Shown piece by piece: positions 39,383 to 48,483 of a stretch of DNA of 64,000 nucleotides. Location of the stretch: contig NZ_AP019655.1 of NCBI RefSeq assembly GCF_009938205.1, positions 744,001 through 808,000 on the forward strand, given 5' to 3'. This DNA is from Vibrio panuliri. Lineage in GTDB: Bacteria > Pseudomonadota > Gammaproteobacteria > Enterobacterales > Vibrionaceae. Under the pieces are notes generated by a model. It searched no databases. It was not told the DNA's origin and worked only from the letters and a program-made list of their open reading frames with translations. Positions within the stretch are counted from its first letter, which is position 1. Each line of letters begins with the position of its first letter. A program made the translations under genes and the position numbers.

Positions 39383-41038
39383 TTAATGACTGTTTTTGAA
39401 CTGAGATTTTCGCATACGGTTTAACGCGGCCATTACGTCTAAAACGCGAGGCTTTGCCAGATCGCCTTGATTTGGCATGGTGCTGTACCAACGGTTAGAC
39501 AACATTTGCTCGATCTCTTTAGCTGGATTGTTCGACCAACCTGGTAACTGAGCCAGCTGGAACCACAACCAACCGATCGCATTGACTTCCGACGGCGATT
39601 CTAGCTGCTCAAGCGCGCTTAAATCAGCGAACTCTTTGCCGAAACGCAATGAGTCTGTGCCTTTGGCCGATACTCGAAATTTGCCCTCAGTTAGGATGCC
39701 TTGCAACGCCGCTCGATTTAGACTGCGCGGTCTAAAAGTAAGTAACGCAGACTCACTCTCGTTATGGCGTTGGGTAGGGTGCTGAGCGATAACTTGTTGC
39801 GCCTTTTCAGTGACATCCACGGCTTGATAATCATGCATTTGAATAACGGTATTCGCAACATCTAGGTAATCACCAGAACCACCCATAACAACGATGGTTG
39901 AGATATCCAGCTCGTCGCGCAGTTGGCCGATTCTATCCACTAGCGGAGTGATGGGCTCATCGCCTTTGCTTACTAGAGCCTGCATACGCTCATCGCGAAT
40001 CATAAAGTTTGTTGCAGAGGTATCTTCGTCAATCAACAGACTACGAGCGCCACTCTCAATTGACTCTTGCAACCATGCCGCTTGTGAGGTTGAGCCAGAT
40101 GCGTCTTGTGTTGAAAAGTCAGCCGTATCTTTGCCCATAGGAAGATGGTTAATGTAGTTCGACAAGTTTAGGTTGTGAACGCAACGTCCATCTTCAGCAC
40201 GTATTTTCATACTTGCGCTGTTTGTCACCACGTGTTCGCGACCGTCACCTGGGATATGGTCGTAAATGGAGCGCTCGATGGCAGTTAACAGCGTTGACTT
40301 ACCGTGAAAGCCTCCACCCACTATCAAGGTGATGCCTTTTGGAATACCCATACCGCGAATCGAACCTTGGTTAGGGGTATTTAGTGTTACTGCCAACGAT
40401 TCGGGAGCGACGAATGCCACGGCTTCTTTCATTGGCAAGTCACTATTACCAGCAAGTCTTGGCAGTACTGCGCCATCGCCAATAAAAGCAATCAAGTTAT
40501 GTTCATCAAGTTGTTCACGCATCGCCTGCTGATCTTCAATAACCTGACAGTGATTGATCAACGCTTGTTTATCAAGCTCGCGTTCAAGCGTTGCACGACG
40601 AATAAATTTAGGCAGATGGAAGGTGAGAATGTTGATCGCTTTTTTGCCTAATGCAGAGCGTCCTTCTGCGGGAAGGTTGGCTCGAAAACGCAGTTCAATA
40701 CCCTCGTCAGTAAAGAGGACAGATGTCGAATCAAGAACCGTTTGTCCAGTAAGAGCAATACTGATGTGAGCTTCTTGGCGCGCAAACTCAGCAAACTGAC
40801 GTGCGATAAAGTCACGAGCCGCTACTTGATAAGCTGGGGACGTCTCTTTAAGCCAATCAAGGCCAGTTACTGACCAAGGACGAATTGCACGCAGTCTTGA
40901 CGCCGACGCAAACGGGTCGGCTTGTACGTAATCGACAAACAGCGTGAAGTCAGTGAAATCATAGCTACCTTTTATCTGTTGATAGGCGCGGTAGTTCTGT
41001 TTTTCGATTTTTTTAAGAGTTGCGATCAATTGATCCAT
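39383..41038 (-). CDS. ABC-class predicted ATPase (PF09818 family)
   Basis: A 551-residue soluble protein of the ABC_ATPase family. It has an N-terminal OB-like/helical region (1-200), the P-loop GGGFHGKSTL (about residue 242), RAEDGR, and a Walker B segment SLLIDEDTSATNFMIRD (about residue 330). There is no membrane partner. Family members resemble a kinetoplastid RNA-binding ATPase of known structure, which suggests nucleic acid binding, but bacterial function is unsettled. It precedes the GAF-EAL gene's stop in the opposite order and appears to be its own unit. Confidence 0.8.
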   Translation of the reverse strand: MDQLIATLKKIEKQNYRAYQQIKGSYDFTDFTLFVDYVQADPFASASRLRAIRPWSVTGLDWLKETSPAYQVAARDFIARQFAEFARQEAHISIALTGQTVLDSTSVLFTDEGIELRFRANLPAEGRSALGKKAINILTFHLPKFIRRATLERELDKQALINHCQVIEDQQAMREQLDEHNLIAFIGDGAVLPRLAGNSDLPMKEAVAFVAPESLAVTLNTPNQGSIRGMGIPKGITLIVGGGFHGKSTLLTAIERSIYDHIPGDGREHVVTNSASMKIRAEDGRCVHNLNLSNYINHLPMGKDTADFSTQDASGSTSQAAWLQESIESGARSLLIDEDTSATNFMIRDERMQALVSKGDEPITPLVDRIGQLRDELDISTIVVMGGSGDYLDVANTVIQMHDYQAVDVTEKAQQVIAQHPTQRHNESESALLTFRPRSLNRAALQGILTEGKFRVSAKGTDSLRFGKEFADLSALEQLESPSEVNAIGWLWFQLAQLPGWSNNPAKEIEQMLSNRWYSTMPNQGDLAKPRVLDVMAALNRMRKSQFKNSH

Positions 41039-41110
41039 AGTGAACTCACATTTGAGAGGTTATAAAGGCGGGGATTATAAAAATCACTCGCCGATGAGTA
41101 AAGAGTTAAG

Positions 41111-43024
41111 CTACTGAAAGCTTTGATTTAGGTTATCTGGATAATGCTTACTCATCAAACAGACTTCAAACTCATCGCATGGCATAGGTTTGCCATAGTA
41201 AAAACCTTGTCCATATTCACACCCTTCCTCGATGATGAACTTTTCATGCTCGAGTGTCTCGATGCCCTCTACGGTGACCGCTAGGTCCAGTTTCTTAGCT
41301 ATCTTGATAATGGATTGGACAATGGTTTTGTCATGCTCACTAATGTTCAACTGCTTAATAAAGCTTTTATCAACCTTAATCGCATCGAAAGGGAACTTCT
41401 TAAGGTAATCGAAGGATGAATAACCGGTACCAAAATCATCAAGTGACAATGTCACGCCTAGTTGATGCAGAGCCAGCAAAGTCGTGTGAGCAACTTGTTC
41501 GTCTGCGATTAGCGTACTCTCGGTTACCTCTAGCTCAAGGCATTCTGCTGGAAGGTGATAGGCAGTCAACAGATCTTCTATTTGCTCCGCAAAGTGCTGG
41601 TTTTTAAGTTGTACCGCTGAGATATTGACGGCAATTTTGAAATCCCTAATCACTGCGGACCATTCTGATGCCTTAGCGATGGCGGAACGCAAAACAAAGT
41701 TACCCACTTCAAAAATTAGGCCGTTCTTCTCTGCCATTTTTATTAATGCTTCATTGGATACGTCGCCCAATACTGGGTGTCGCCATCTAAGCAGAGCTTC
41801 TGCACCAATCCAGCGATGTGTGGTCGGGGAGACTTTCGGTTGGAAGTAGAGCAACAGGTCATCACTGCGCACAGCTTGCAAGAGATAGTTTTCTAAATGA
41901 TTGAGGTTGTTCTGCGCCATTGAAATGGCTTCAGAGTAGTAGATCAATTTATGCCCTGAGTCTTTACATGACCGCATCGCTTCTGAGGCTTGTTGCAATA
42001 ATATATGTCCTGAGCTGGCGTTGTTGGTCGTACTGACACCCACATAGCTATGTAAGTGAATCGACTCTCCCTCGACATCAAATGAAGAGTGACTGACCTC
42101 GACAAGTTGCTGAGTGAATTGCTCAAGATCTTGAGCGAGGTTATTTGATTCAATAAGAAATACCAACTCCGTCGAGGTAGGACGTGAGGTTTGCAGATGA
42201 TAACGAGACAAATAGCCAATCTTTTCTCTTAGTTGAACTAAAATTCCTTCCCATACAGCAAATCCAAATCGGCTTTGAATCAACTTGCCATTACTAAACC
42301 CAATGTGGACAGCGCTTGCGCCAAACTGCGGATGTTCGATCGTGATATCGACTGCTCGCGATGCTTCGAATTCAAGCGTGTTTCGATTTAGAAAACCAGT
42401 GCCTAAATCATGTCTCTGATGGTAAATCACTTTTTGCTCAGCGGCACGGCGCTTGTCAATTTCTTGATTAAGTGAAAAGTTAAGGTCGACTAAATCTTGT
42501 GTTCGGGTGTTAACTCGTGATTGAAGTTCAGAGTTGAGAATTTTCAACTGCTGATTTTGATACAAGGTGGCAAGTTGGGCTTCCAAAGACTCTTTGTAGC
42601 TGGCCAACAACTGCGTTGCGATATCAGACAATTCACGAGCTTTCGAATCAAGCACGCAAATGGTCCCGAATGGTTCGCCGTTAGGCCAACTGATCGGAAA
42701 ACCACAATAAGAAATCATACCAAGTTTAATATCAGGGTTGTTGCTCCAGTTTGGAGCTTCGAGGGCGTTTTTTACCACCAACTGTTTCTGGTGCTTGATA
42801 ACATACTCGCAGTATAGTCCTTGCCCAAGTTGCTCAGTGTCACCACGCTTATAAGGGTGATTGATGTTGTTATTACAGGAGAAAACTTCGATGGTGTCAC
42901 GATGAACACGCATGATAAGTGCGGCAGGCACGGGTATAAGTTGGGCGATGAGGTTGACGATGACTTGCCAGTTCTCGCTCATTGCATGAGGGATATGTAA
43001 ATTGCTAGTGTTAATTTTCGACAT
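41111..43024 (-). CDS. GAF, degenerate GGDEF and EAL cyclic-di-GMP phosphodiesterase
   Basis: A 637-residue cytoplasmic signalling protein. A GAF domain (about 15-160, with FGTICVLDSK), a coiled coil (160-200), a GGDEF-like domain (about 205-370) and an EAL domain (385-630) follow in order. The GGDEF site is lost (TELVFLIESN where GGDEF is expected), so no synthase activity is expected. The EAL catalytic set is intact: GAEALLRW, NISAVQL, LEVTES, LDDFGTGYSS, KVDKSFI and EGIET. It should hydrolyse cyclic di-GMP under control of the GAF ligand. Confidence 0.87.
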   Translation of the reverse strand: MSKINTSNLHIPHAMSENWQVIVNLIAQLIPVPAALIMRVHRDTIEVFSCNNNINHPYKRGDTEQLGQGLYCEYVIKHQKQLVVKNALEAPNWSNNPDIKLGMISYCGFPISWPNGEPFGTICVLDSKARELSDIATQLLASYKESLEAQLATLYQNQQLKILNSELQSRVNTRTQDLVDLNFSLNQEIDKRRAAEQKVIYHQRHDLGTGFLNRNTLEFEASRAVDITIEHPQFGASAVHIGFSNGKLIQSRFGFAVWEGILVQLREKIGYLSRYHLQTSRPTSTELVFLIESNNLAQDLEQFTQQLVEVSHSSFDVEGESIHLHSYVGVSTTNNASSGHILLQQASEAMRSCKDSGHKLIYYSEAISMAQNNLNHLENYLLQAVRSDDLLLYFQPKVSPTTHRWIGAEALLRWRHPVLGDVSNEALIKMAEKNGLIFEVGNFVLRSAIAKASEWSAVIRDFKIAVNISAVQLKNQHFAEQIEDLLTAYHLPAECLELEVTESTLIADEQVAHTTLLALHQLGVTLSLDDFGTGYSSFDYLKKFPFDAIKVDKSFIKQLNISEHDKTIVQSIIKIAKKLDLAVTVEGIETLEHEKFIIEEGCEYGQGFYYGKPMPCDEFEVCLMSKHYPDNLNQSFQ

Positions 43025-43125
43025 TCATCAGAATCCTTGTGGCTTATGCCATAACGAGCGTTCCATGCTGTTATTATTATAGTAGTCGTTAATTTCCTTC
43101 TCTGATTGTCCGTAACTGTATCAGA

Positions 43126-43155
43126 GCCAGCGCCACAAGAGAGCGGGGCGCTGGC
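43126..43155. terminator. Hairpin downstream of fabV
   Basis: GCCAGCGCC (43126-43134) and GGCGCTGGC (43147-43155) form a 9-bp GC-rich stem, about 55 bases beyond the fabV stop. The T tract lies on the plus-strand side, so its use for fabV is uncertain. Confidence 0.5.
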
Positions 43156-43208
43156 ATCAGTTTTAGTTGTTCTTAAATTTGAGACGAGGTGTCAGGGCTT
43201 AATAAGGA

Positions 43209-44408
43209 CTAAGTTAATGATTTTACGAGTTGCTCGATGTCGATATCTGCCAGATAATCCACATCGTCTAACTCAAAGCCATTTAACTGCATAAACTCTT
43301 GCTTTAAGCCTTGGTAATCACCAATTTGCTTGAAGTTGTCAGCATTCATCTTCGCCACCATCTCATTGACTTGTCTTTGAGTATCTTCGTCTAACTCCAA
43401 ATCATCAATGCGGATTAGACGTTCACAGTCAACGGGCACTTTGTTTACTCCGTACAACTTAGTGGTAAACAAGCGATGCATTTGCTCGATACAGCCTTCA
43501 TGGGTCCTTTTTTGCTTCATCACTTGGTATAAAGCCATCAGGTACGGGGTGAGCCCTGGAATAAACACACTGGCTTTGGTCACAAGTGCTTTGCAGACAG
43601 TGGCATAAGCGCCGCCGTCAAAGTTGGCCAATTTTAGGTTAAGCGAGTGACTGGTTTGATGTAGGTCGATCTTCGCTCGCCCCAATGTTCCATCGAGGTA
43701 AATAGGGTGGGTCAGTTCAGGACCAATATAAGAAAATGCGACCGTTTTACACCCTTCTGCAATCGACTCCGAGTTAATCAAGGTATCGACCCATGCTTCC
43801 CAGTCATCGCCACCCATGACTTTGAGTGTGCCTTCGATCTCTTCATTAGATGCAGGCTCAAGCTCGTTTTCTAACCATTGGTCGTGTTCCAAAGAGAGAG
43901 ACGCGCCCTTGACTGAGTTGCCAATCGGCTTGATGGCAGAACGCCACATTTCGCCAGTTTGGTAGTTAGGACGGATACCACTGGCGACGCTGTAGATGAT
44001 TAAATCCACTTCACCTTCGAAATAGGTTTCGATGGCCTCGATAACTTCTTCTTTGGTCTGTGGCGAAAAGGCATCTGCCTGAATGTTAAGCGCTAAACGG
44101 CCTTCTGCCTTTGCATGTTTTTGAAAAAACAAGTTGTTGTAATAGCCTGCACTACCAACGCCTTTTTCTGATGGTCCTCGCTCAAAAGAGACACCAATGG
44201 TATCCGCCTTTGCTCCGCCGAATGTGAGGGCGATACGTGCAGCTAAGCCAAAACCCGATGAAGCACCAATAATTAGAACACGCTTTGGACCTTGTTTGAT
44301 CGGATCGGCATTTTTAACGTAATCAATCTGTTGAAGAATTGCCTTTTCGCAACCAAGTGGATGAGCACTCCGTGCTACCACGCCCGATATCTCTGGTTTA
44401 ATTATCAT
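43209..44408 (-). CDS. fabV: Enoyl-[acyl carrier protein]/trans-2-enoyl-CoA reductase FabV
   Basis: NADH-dependent reductase that completes each cycle of fatty acid elongation. It is the FabV type, first described in Vibrio and resistant to triclosan. The 399-residue length, the cofactor motif LIIGASSGFGLAARIAL and the FabV active site Tyr-x8-Lys (YLDGTLGRAK, about residues 235-244) are all present. The ATG at 44408 follows GGAG. A start four codons upstream lacks support. Confidence 0.95.
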   Translation of the reverse strand: MIIKPEISGVVARSAHPLGCEKAILQQIDYVKNADPIKQGPKRVLIIGASSGFGLAARIALTFGGAKADTIGVSFERGPSEKGVGSAGYYNNLFFQKHAKAEGRLALNIQADAFSPQTKEEVIEAIETYFEGEVDLIIYSVASGIRPNYQTGEMWRSAIKPIGNSVKGASLSLEHDQWLENELEPASNEEIEGTLKVMGGDDWEAWVDTLINSESIAEGCKTVAFSYIGPELTHPIYLDGTLGRAKIDLHQTSHSLNLKLANFDGGAYATVCKALVTKASVFIPGLTPYLMALYQVMKQKRTHEGCIEQMHRLFTTKLYGVNKVPVDCERLIRIDDLELDEDTQRQVNEMVAKMNADNFKQIGDYQGLKQEFMQLNGFELDDVDYLADIDIEQLVKSLT

Positions 44409-44482
44409 TCTTTGCTCCAAAACCGACAGGTCAAAGAGTTAAGTTAACGTAAAGCTTGGTAAATTTTATTGAGCTATGGCAA

Positions 44483-45085
44483 TTAGAGGTGCTTTATTAA
44501 CTGATGGGAAACAAATTCTGCAATCCATGGTTGAGCATCAGGTTTGGGGTGCAGACCGTCGGGCATTATCCAGTCGGGATTATCTCGCATGATAGGTTCG
44601 AGCATAAAGGGCATTAACGCAACGTCATGCTGTTGAGCAATCTTAGGGTACAGCGACGAGAAGGCTTGGGTATAGCGTTTACCGTAATTAGGAAGAATAT
44701 GGATCTGCATTAGCAGTGGTTTGGCGTTCGCGGCTTTGATTTGATCGATAATAGAAACAAGATTGCCCTCAATCAGTGACGGTGGAAAACCGCGCAGACC
44801 ATCGTTAGCGCCGAGCTCAATCAGAACGAGGCTGGGTTGATGCTCATCAAGCAACTGGGGAAGACGCGCTAAACCGTTACCTGTGGTGTCACCTGAAATA
44901 CTGCCGTTTACGACAGTGAGAGGCTTACCCTTATCAGCCATAACATTTGGTAATAAACTAGGCCAAGCTTTTTCAATAGGCATTTGATAGCCTGCACTTA
45001 AGCTATCCCCGAGAACCAACAATGTGGTCGCTGAGACAGGGTTGATAATAAAGCAAGCGATAAATAAGGAAAGTAGTCGTAACAT
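44483..45085 (-). CDS. tesA: Periplasmic acyl-CoA thioesterase I / lysophospholipase L1
   Basis: A 200-residue SGNH hydrolase exported by the signal peptide MLRLLSLFIACFIINPVSA. Catalytic blocks are GDSLSAGYQ (Ser nucleophile), SGDTTGNG (Gly), GANDGLRG (Asn) and DGLHP (Asp, His). It hydrolyses acyl thioesters and lysophospholipids in the periplasm. The ATG at 45085 gives the signal peptide. This start shares the four bases CATG (45083-45086) with the start of the divergent ybbA gene. Confidence 0.92.
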   Translation of the reverse strand: MLRLLSLFIACFIINPVSATTLLVLGDSLSAGYQMPIEKAWPSLLPNVMADKGKPLTVVNGSISGDTTGNGLARLPQLLDEHQPSLVLIELGANDGLRGFPPSLIEGNLVSIIDQIKAANAKPLLMQIHILPNYGKRYTQAFSSLYPKIAQQHDVALMPFMLEPIMRDNPDWIMPDGLHPKPDAQPWIAEFVSHQLIKHL

Positions 45086-45758
45086 GCAAACATCCGTAAT
45101 TAAGGCAACGTCTCTGTGCAAGACAGTTTCCACCAATCAAGAAAAATTAACAATCCTTAATGGCATAAACCTAGAAATCCAAGCTGGGGAAAGTGTCGCG
45201 ATCGTTGGAACCTCTGGCGCGGGTAAATCAACTTTGATGACGTTATTGGCTGGGTTAGATACGCCAAGTGAGGGACAAGTTGAGTTACTAGGGCAGCCTT
45301 TATCTCAACTTGATGATGAAGCCAGAGCAAAAATTCGTAGTGAATCTGTTGGGTTTGTATTTCAAAGCTTTTTGTTGATACCGAGCTTATCTGCACTCGA
45401 CAATGTGACTTTACCATGCTTGCTTAAAGGTGAAGCTGAGAACAAACCACGGGCGACTCAATTACTTGAGTCTGTAGGTCTGGGGCATCGCATTCACCAT
45501 TCTCCTGCCCAGTTGTCTGGAGGCGAGCAACAACGAGTTGCGTTAGCGCGAGCCTTTATGATTGAACCTAAAATCCTATTCGCTGATGAACCGACTGGTA
45601 ACCTCGACCAAAAAACGGCGACTAAGGTTGTCGAGCTGTTGTTTGAGCTAAACAAAAAGCATGGGACGACATTAGTGTTAGTGACGCACGATATGAACTT
45701 GGCAGAAAAGTGCGATAGAACCTTAACCATTCAAGCTGGGCAATTGGAGGTGAGTTAA
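45084..45758 (+). CDS. ybbA: ABC transporter ATPase YbbA
   Basis: A 224-residue ATPase of the MacB/LolD type that works with the YbbP permease. It shows Walker A GTSGAGKST, signature LSGGEQQRVALARA and Walker B ILFADEPTGNLD. The ATG at 45084 follows AAGGAAAG, which lies within the tesA coding sequence on the other strand. A longer frame upstream would run through the tesA signal peptide region. Its stop overlaps the ybbP start by one base. In E. coli the same tesA-ybbA-ybbP arrangement occurs. Confidence 0.92.
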   Translation: MQTSVIKATSLCKTVSTNQEKLTILNGINLEIQAGESVAIVGTSGAGKSTLMTLLAGLDTPSEGQVELLGQPLSQLDDEARAKIRSESVGFVFQSFLLIPSLSALDNVTLPCLLKGEAENKPRATQLLESVGLGHRIHHSPAQLSGGEQQRVALARAFMIEPKILFADEPTGNLDQKTATKVVELLFELNKKHGTTLVLVTHDMNLAEKCDRTLTIQAGQLEVS

Positions 45759-48196
45759 TGTCACGTTTAAGCCCAAGCAACTTAAATCGCTATTTGTACA
45801 ACTGGAGCATGGGCGAAATTCGCCACGGACAACTTTGGCCTGTATCGGTTGCGCTTACACTTATCATCGCCTCTATCTTTGCACTTACCGCTCTAACAGA
45901 ACGGATGGAACAGGTCATTGTAAAGCAGGGCAAAGAGGCGCTCACCGCAGACAGCGTGTTTAGCTCATCAAACCCTATTCCAGAACAACTTACTACATTG
46001 GTTGCTCAGCAGAAGTTAGAGAGTTCATCAATGGTTCGCTTCGCCACGATGGCCTTTAGTGATTCAGCGATGAAACTCATCACGGTAAAAGCGGTAGAGT
46101 CAAATTATCCACTTCAAGGCGAGTTGAAGCTGCAAAGTAAAGAAGGGCAGCACTCTACCGTGTTGGACAATCAGTTGTGGCTTGATGAACGACTCTTTTC
46201 GCAACTCAATGTCACGGAGGGTGACGTTGTCACTGTTGGGGACGCAGATTTCACTATCACTGGACGAGTTGTTGAGGAACCTGGGCTAAGTTTCAATCCA
46301 TTCCAGCAAATGCCCTCTGCTTATATTCATCAATCCGATCTCGAAAAAACCGGCGCCGTTCAGCTAGGAAGCCGAGTTCGGTACAACTTGTATCTTAACG
46401 CGCTAGATACTCAACTGGAGCAGCTTAAGCAGCAAGTTGAATTGACGCCGAGCGATTCATGGCGCGATCAAAATAGTGCGAGTCGAACTAACGAAATGTT
46501 CCAGCGCACTCAACAATATCTCTCTTTAACGGTTGCTATCGTCGTGATTATGGCTGCAACCACGCTAGTGCTCACTTGTCAGCATTATGTCGCGACAAGG
46601 CAGAAGACCATCGCTATGTTGAAAAGCTTAGGGGCTACTCGTCGTTGGTTAAGTCGATGGCTGTTGATTCAAATCGCGATTCTCTTGGTGTGGGCATCCG
46701 TGGTTGGCTCATTACTTGGTGTCGTGCTTGAATTTTTGCTGCGGATTCCGCTAACTGATCTGTTGCCAACTCCGTTGCCTTCTTACGGTGTGATGCCAGC
46801 ATTTGTAGCGATTGGAACCAGTCTTCTTATCGCAATACCAGCTCTAGGGATTCCATTTCTTCATTTAATGCGCGTCAGTGCTGTGAATGTCATGCAGCCG
46901 CAGATGACCAATATCTCTAAGCGTTCTTACGCCTTGATTCTCGTTCCGGTACTACCGATGTTGCTTGCTTATAGTAACAACCTATTGGTGTGGCTTGTGC
47001 TGGGCGGAATGGTGGCATTGTTTGTGGTGTTGGGGTTGGTGAGTGTGGTCATCACTCGCGTTTTAGCTCGTTTGCCACTCAGTACCGAGTTTAAACTTGC
47101 GCTAAGCCGCATTAATCGTTCATCCATTTCAACCGGAGTTCAGTTCGGTGCACTGTCATTATCGCTTATGCTTTTAGCTATCATGTGGTTGGTGAGAACG
47201 GATTTACTCTCAGATTGGCAGCGCACGTTACCTGATGACGCGCCTAATGCGTTTGCATTGAATATCGCGCCTTATGAAAAAGAGAGCTATTTAAACGCTC
47301 TCGATGAGAGCAACATTGAACGTAGTGATGCCTATCCAATTATTCGTGGGCGTCTCGAGACAATTAATGGCTCGAACGCCAAAGAATATTCTCAAGGAGG
47401 AAACGATAATGATGCGCTGCGCCGCGAGATAAACTTTACCTTTGCAAGCGGCATCCCAGCACATAATGACGTGTTGGCTGGTGAATGGATCGCCACTGGT
47501 GGGGTGTCGGTAGAAAAAGAGGTCGCTGAGGATCTGGGCATCCAGCTTGGTGACACTTTGGGGTTTGTTATCAACAGCCAACCGGTGAGTGCTCGTGTCG
47601 ACTCTATCCGGCATGTCGAATGGCGCGACATGAAGCCAAACTTCTATTTTATCTTTACACCTGATGTGCTCGCGCAAATTCCATCGACCTATTTGGTGAG
47701 TTTTAGACTTGATTCTCAACATGATCAATTGCTTAACCGTCTATCAAGACAGCATCCTACGGTAAGCTTGATGGATATAAGAGTGATGGGAGCGAAGATT
47801 CAGCAACTTGTGCAGCAAATCGTTTCGGCAGTGACACTATTAGCTGGTTTGAGTGTAATTGCTGGCGCGATTTTGATCTTTACTTTGCTCCGCCTAAGTC
47901 TTGGACAAAGGCAGAGTGAGATACAACTTTACCGCACACTTGGTGCGAGTAAGAAACGGGTCGTAAGAACGATATGGGCAGAGTATGGTGTTATGGGATT
48001 AGTTGCTGGTTCCATTGCCGTATTAGGGGCAGAGTTGGTCGTGAGCGGCATTATGATCTTTGGTTTTGATATGGAAAGTCAGCTCCATTATCCACTGTGG
48101 ATCTTGCTTCCACTGCTGGCTTTTTGCACACTTGCCTTAGTTGTGAACAGCCTGATGAAACGGTTATTAATCCCTATTAATAAAGACTTTAGTTGA
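45758..48196 (+). CDS. ybbP: ABC transporter permease YbbP (FtsX family)
   Basis: An 812-residue membrane protein with about ten helices in the FtsX/MacB pattern: one N-terminal helix, a large periplasmic domain (about 55-240), a helix group (250-480), a second periplasmic domain (480-680) and a final FtsX domain (690-790, with YRTLGASKKRVVRTIWAEYG). It forms a complex with YbbA that probably handles a periplasmic or lipid substrate near TesA. GGAGGTGAG precedes the ATG, giving strong coupled translation. Confidence 0.9.
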   Translation: MSRLSPSNLNRYLYNWSMGEIRHGQLWPVSVALTLIIASIFALTALTERMEQVIVKQGKEALTADSVFSSSNPIPEQLTTLVAQQKLESSSMVRFATMAFSDSAMKLITVKAVESNYPLQGELKLQSKEGQHSTVLDNQLWLDERLFSQLNVTEGDVVTVGDADFTITGRVVEEPGLSFNPFQQMPSAYIHQSDLEKTGAVQLGSRVRYNLYLNALDTQLEQLKQQVELTPSDSWRDQNSASRTNEMFQRTQQYLSLTVAIVVIMAATTLVLTCQHYVATRQKTIAMLKSLGATRRWLSRWLLIQIAILLVWASVVGSLLGVVLEFLLRIPLTDLLPTPLPSYGVMPAFVAIGTSLLIAIPALGIPFLHLMRVSAVNVMQPQMTNISKRSYALILVPVLPMLLAYSNNLLVWLVLGGMVALFVVLGLVSVVITRVLARLPLSTEFKLALSRINRSSISTGVQFGALSLSLMLLAIMWLVRTDLLSDWQRTLPDDAPNAFALNIAPYEKESYLNALDESNIERSDAYPIIRGRLETINGSNAKEYSQGGNDNDALRREINFTFASGIPAHNDVLAGEWIATGGVSVEKEVAEDLGIQLGDTLGFVINSQPVSARVDSIRHVEWRDMKPNFYFIFTPDVLAQIPSTYLVSFRLDSQHDQLLNRLSRQHPTVSLMDIRVMGAKIQQLVQQIVSAVTLLAGLSVIAGAILIFTLLRLSLGQRQSEIQLYRTLGASKKRVVRTIWAEYGVMGLVAGSIAVLGAELVVSGIMIFGFDMESQLHYPLWILLPLLAFCTLALVVNSLMKRLLIPINKDFS

Positions 48197-48271
48197 TATT
48201 GTGTACGCTAAAATCTTCACTTACCCACAGAACTTGTGGATAAAGTTTGGGATAACTCAGTAGGTAGTTAT

Positions 48272-48314
48272 TTGCGCAAACGCGGCAACCCAGTAGCCTC
48301 CGCGTTTAGCGCAA
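48272..48314. other. Strong unassigned hairpin upstream of FAD oxidoreductase
   Basis: TTGCGCAAACGCGG (48272-48285) pairs with CCGCGTTTAGCGCAA (48300-48314) with one bulged base and a 14-base loop. It lies 75 bases after ybbP, without a T tract. It may end the ybbAP transcript with Rho or act as a leader element. Confidence 0.6.
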
Positions 48315-48483
48315 GTTAACGATGCTCACAAAGCGTCTTTCGCAAATCCAATGAAAATACGTCAAGCTTTTTTTCGTTTTTTTTATGATGAAAATAAGCC
48401 TGAATTGGCACGAAAAAAATGTGATTTTATTAACAAACTAAACGCATTAAAATGTCGTCAGAATTAATGAATAACAAAGACCA

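Noticed and set aside
45024-45083. Longer ybbA start giving 20 extra residues
   Set aside because: The extra sequence is the antisense of the tesA signal peptide and the ATG at 45084 has a good AAGGAAAG site.
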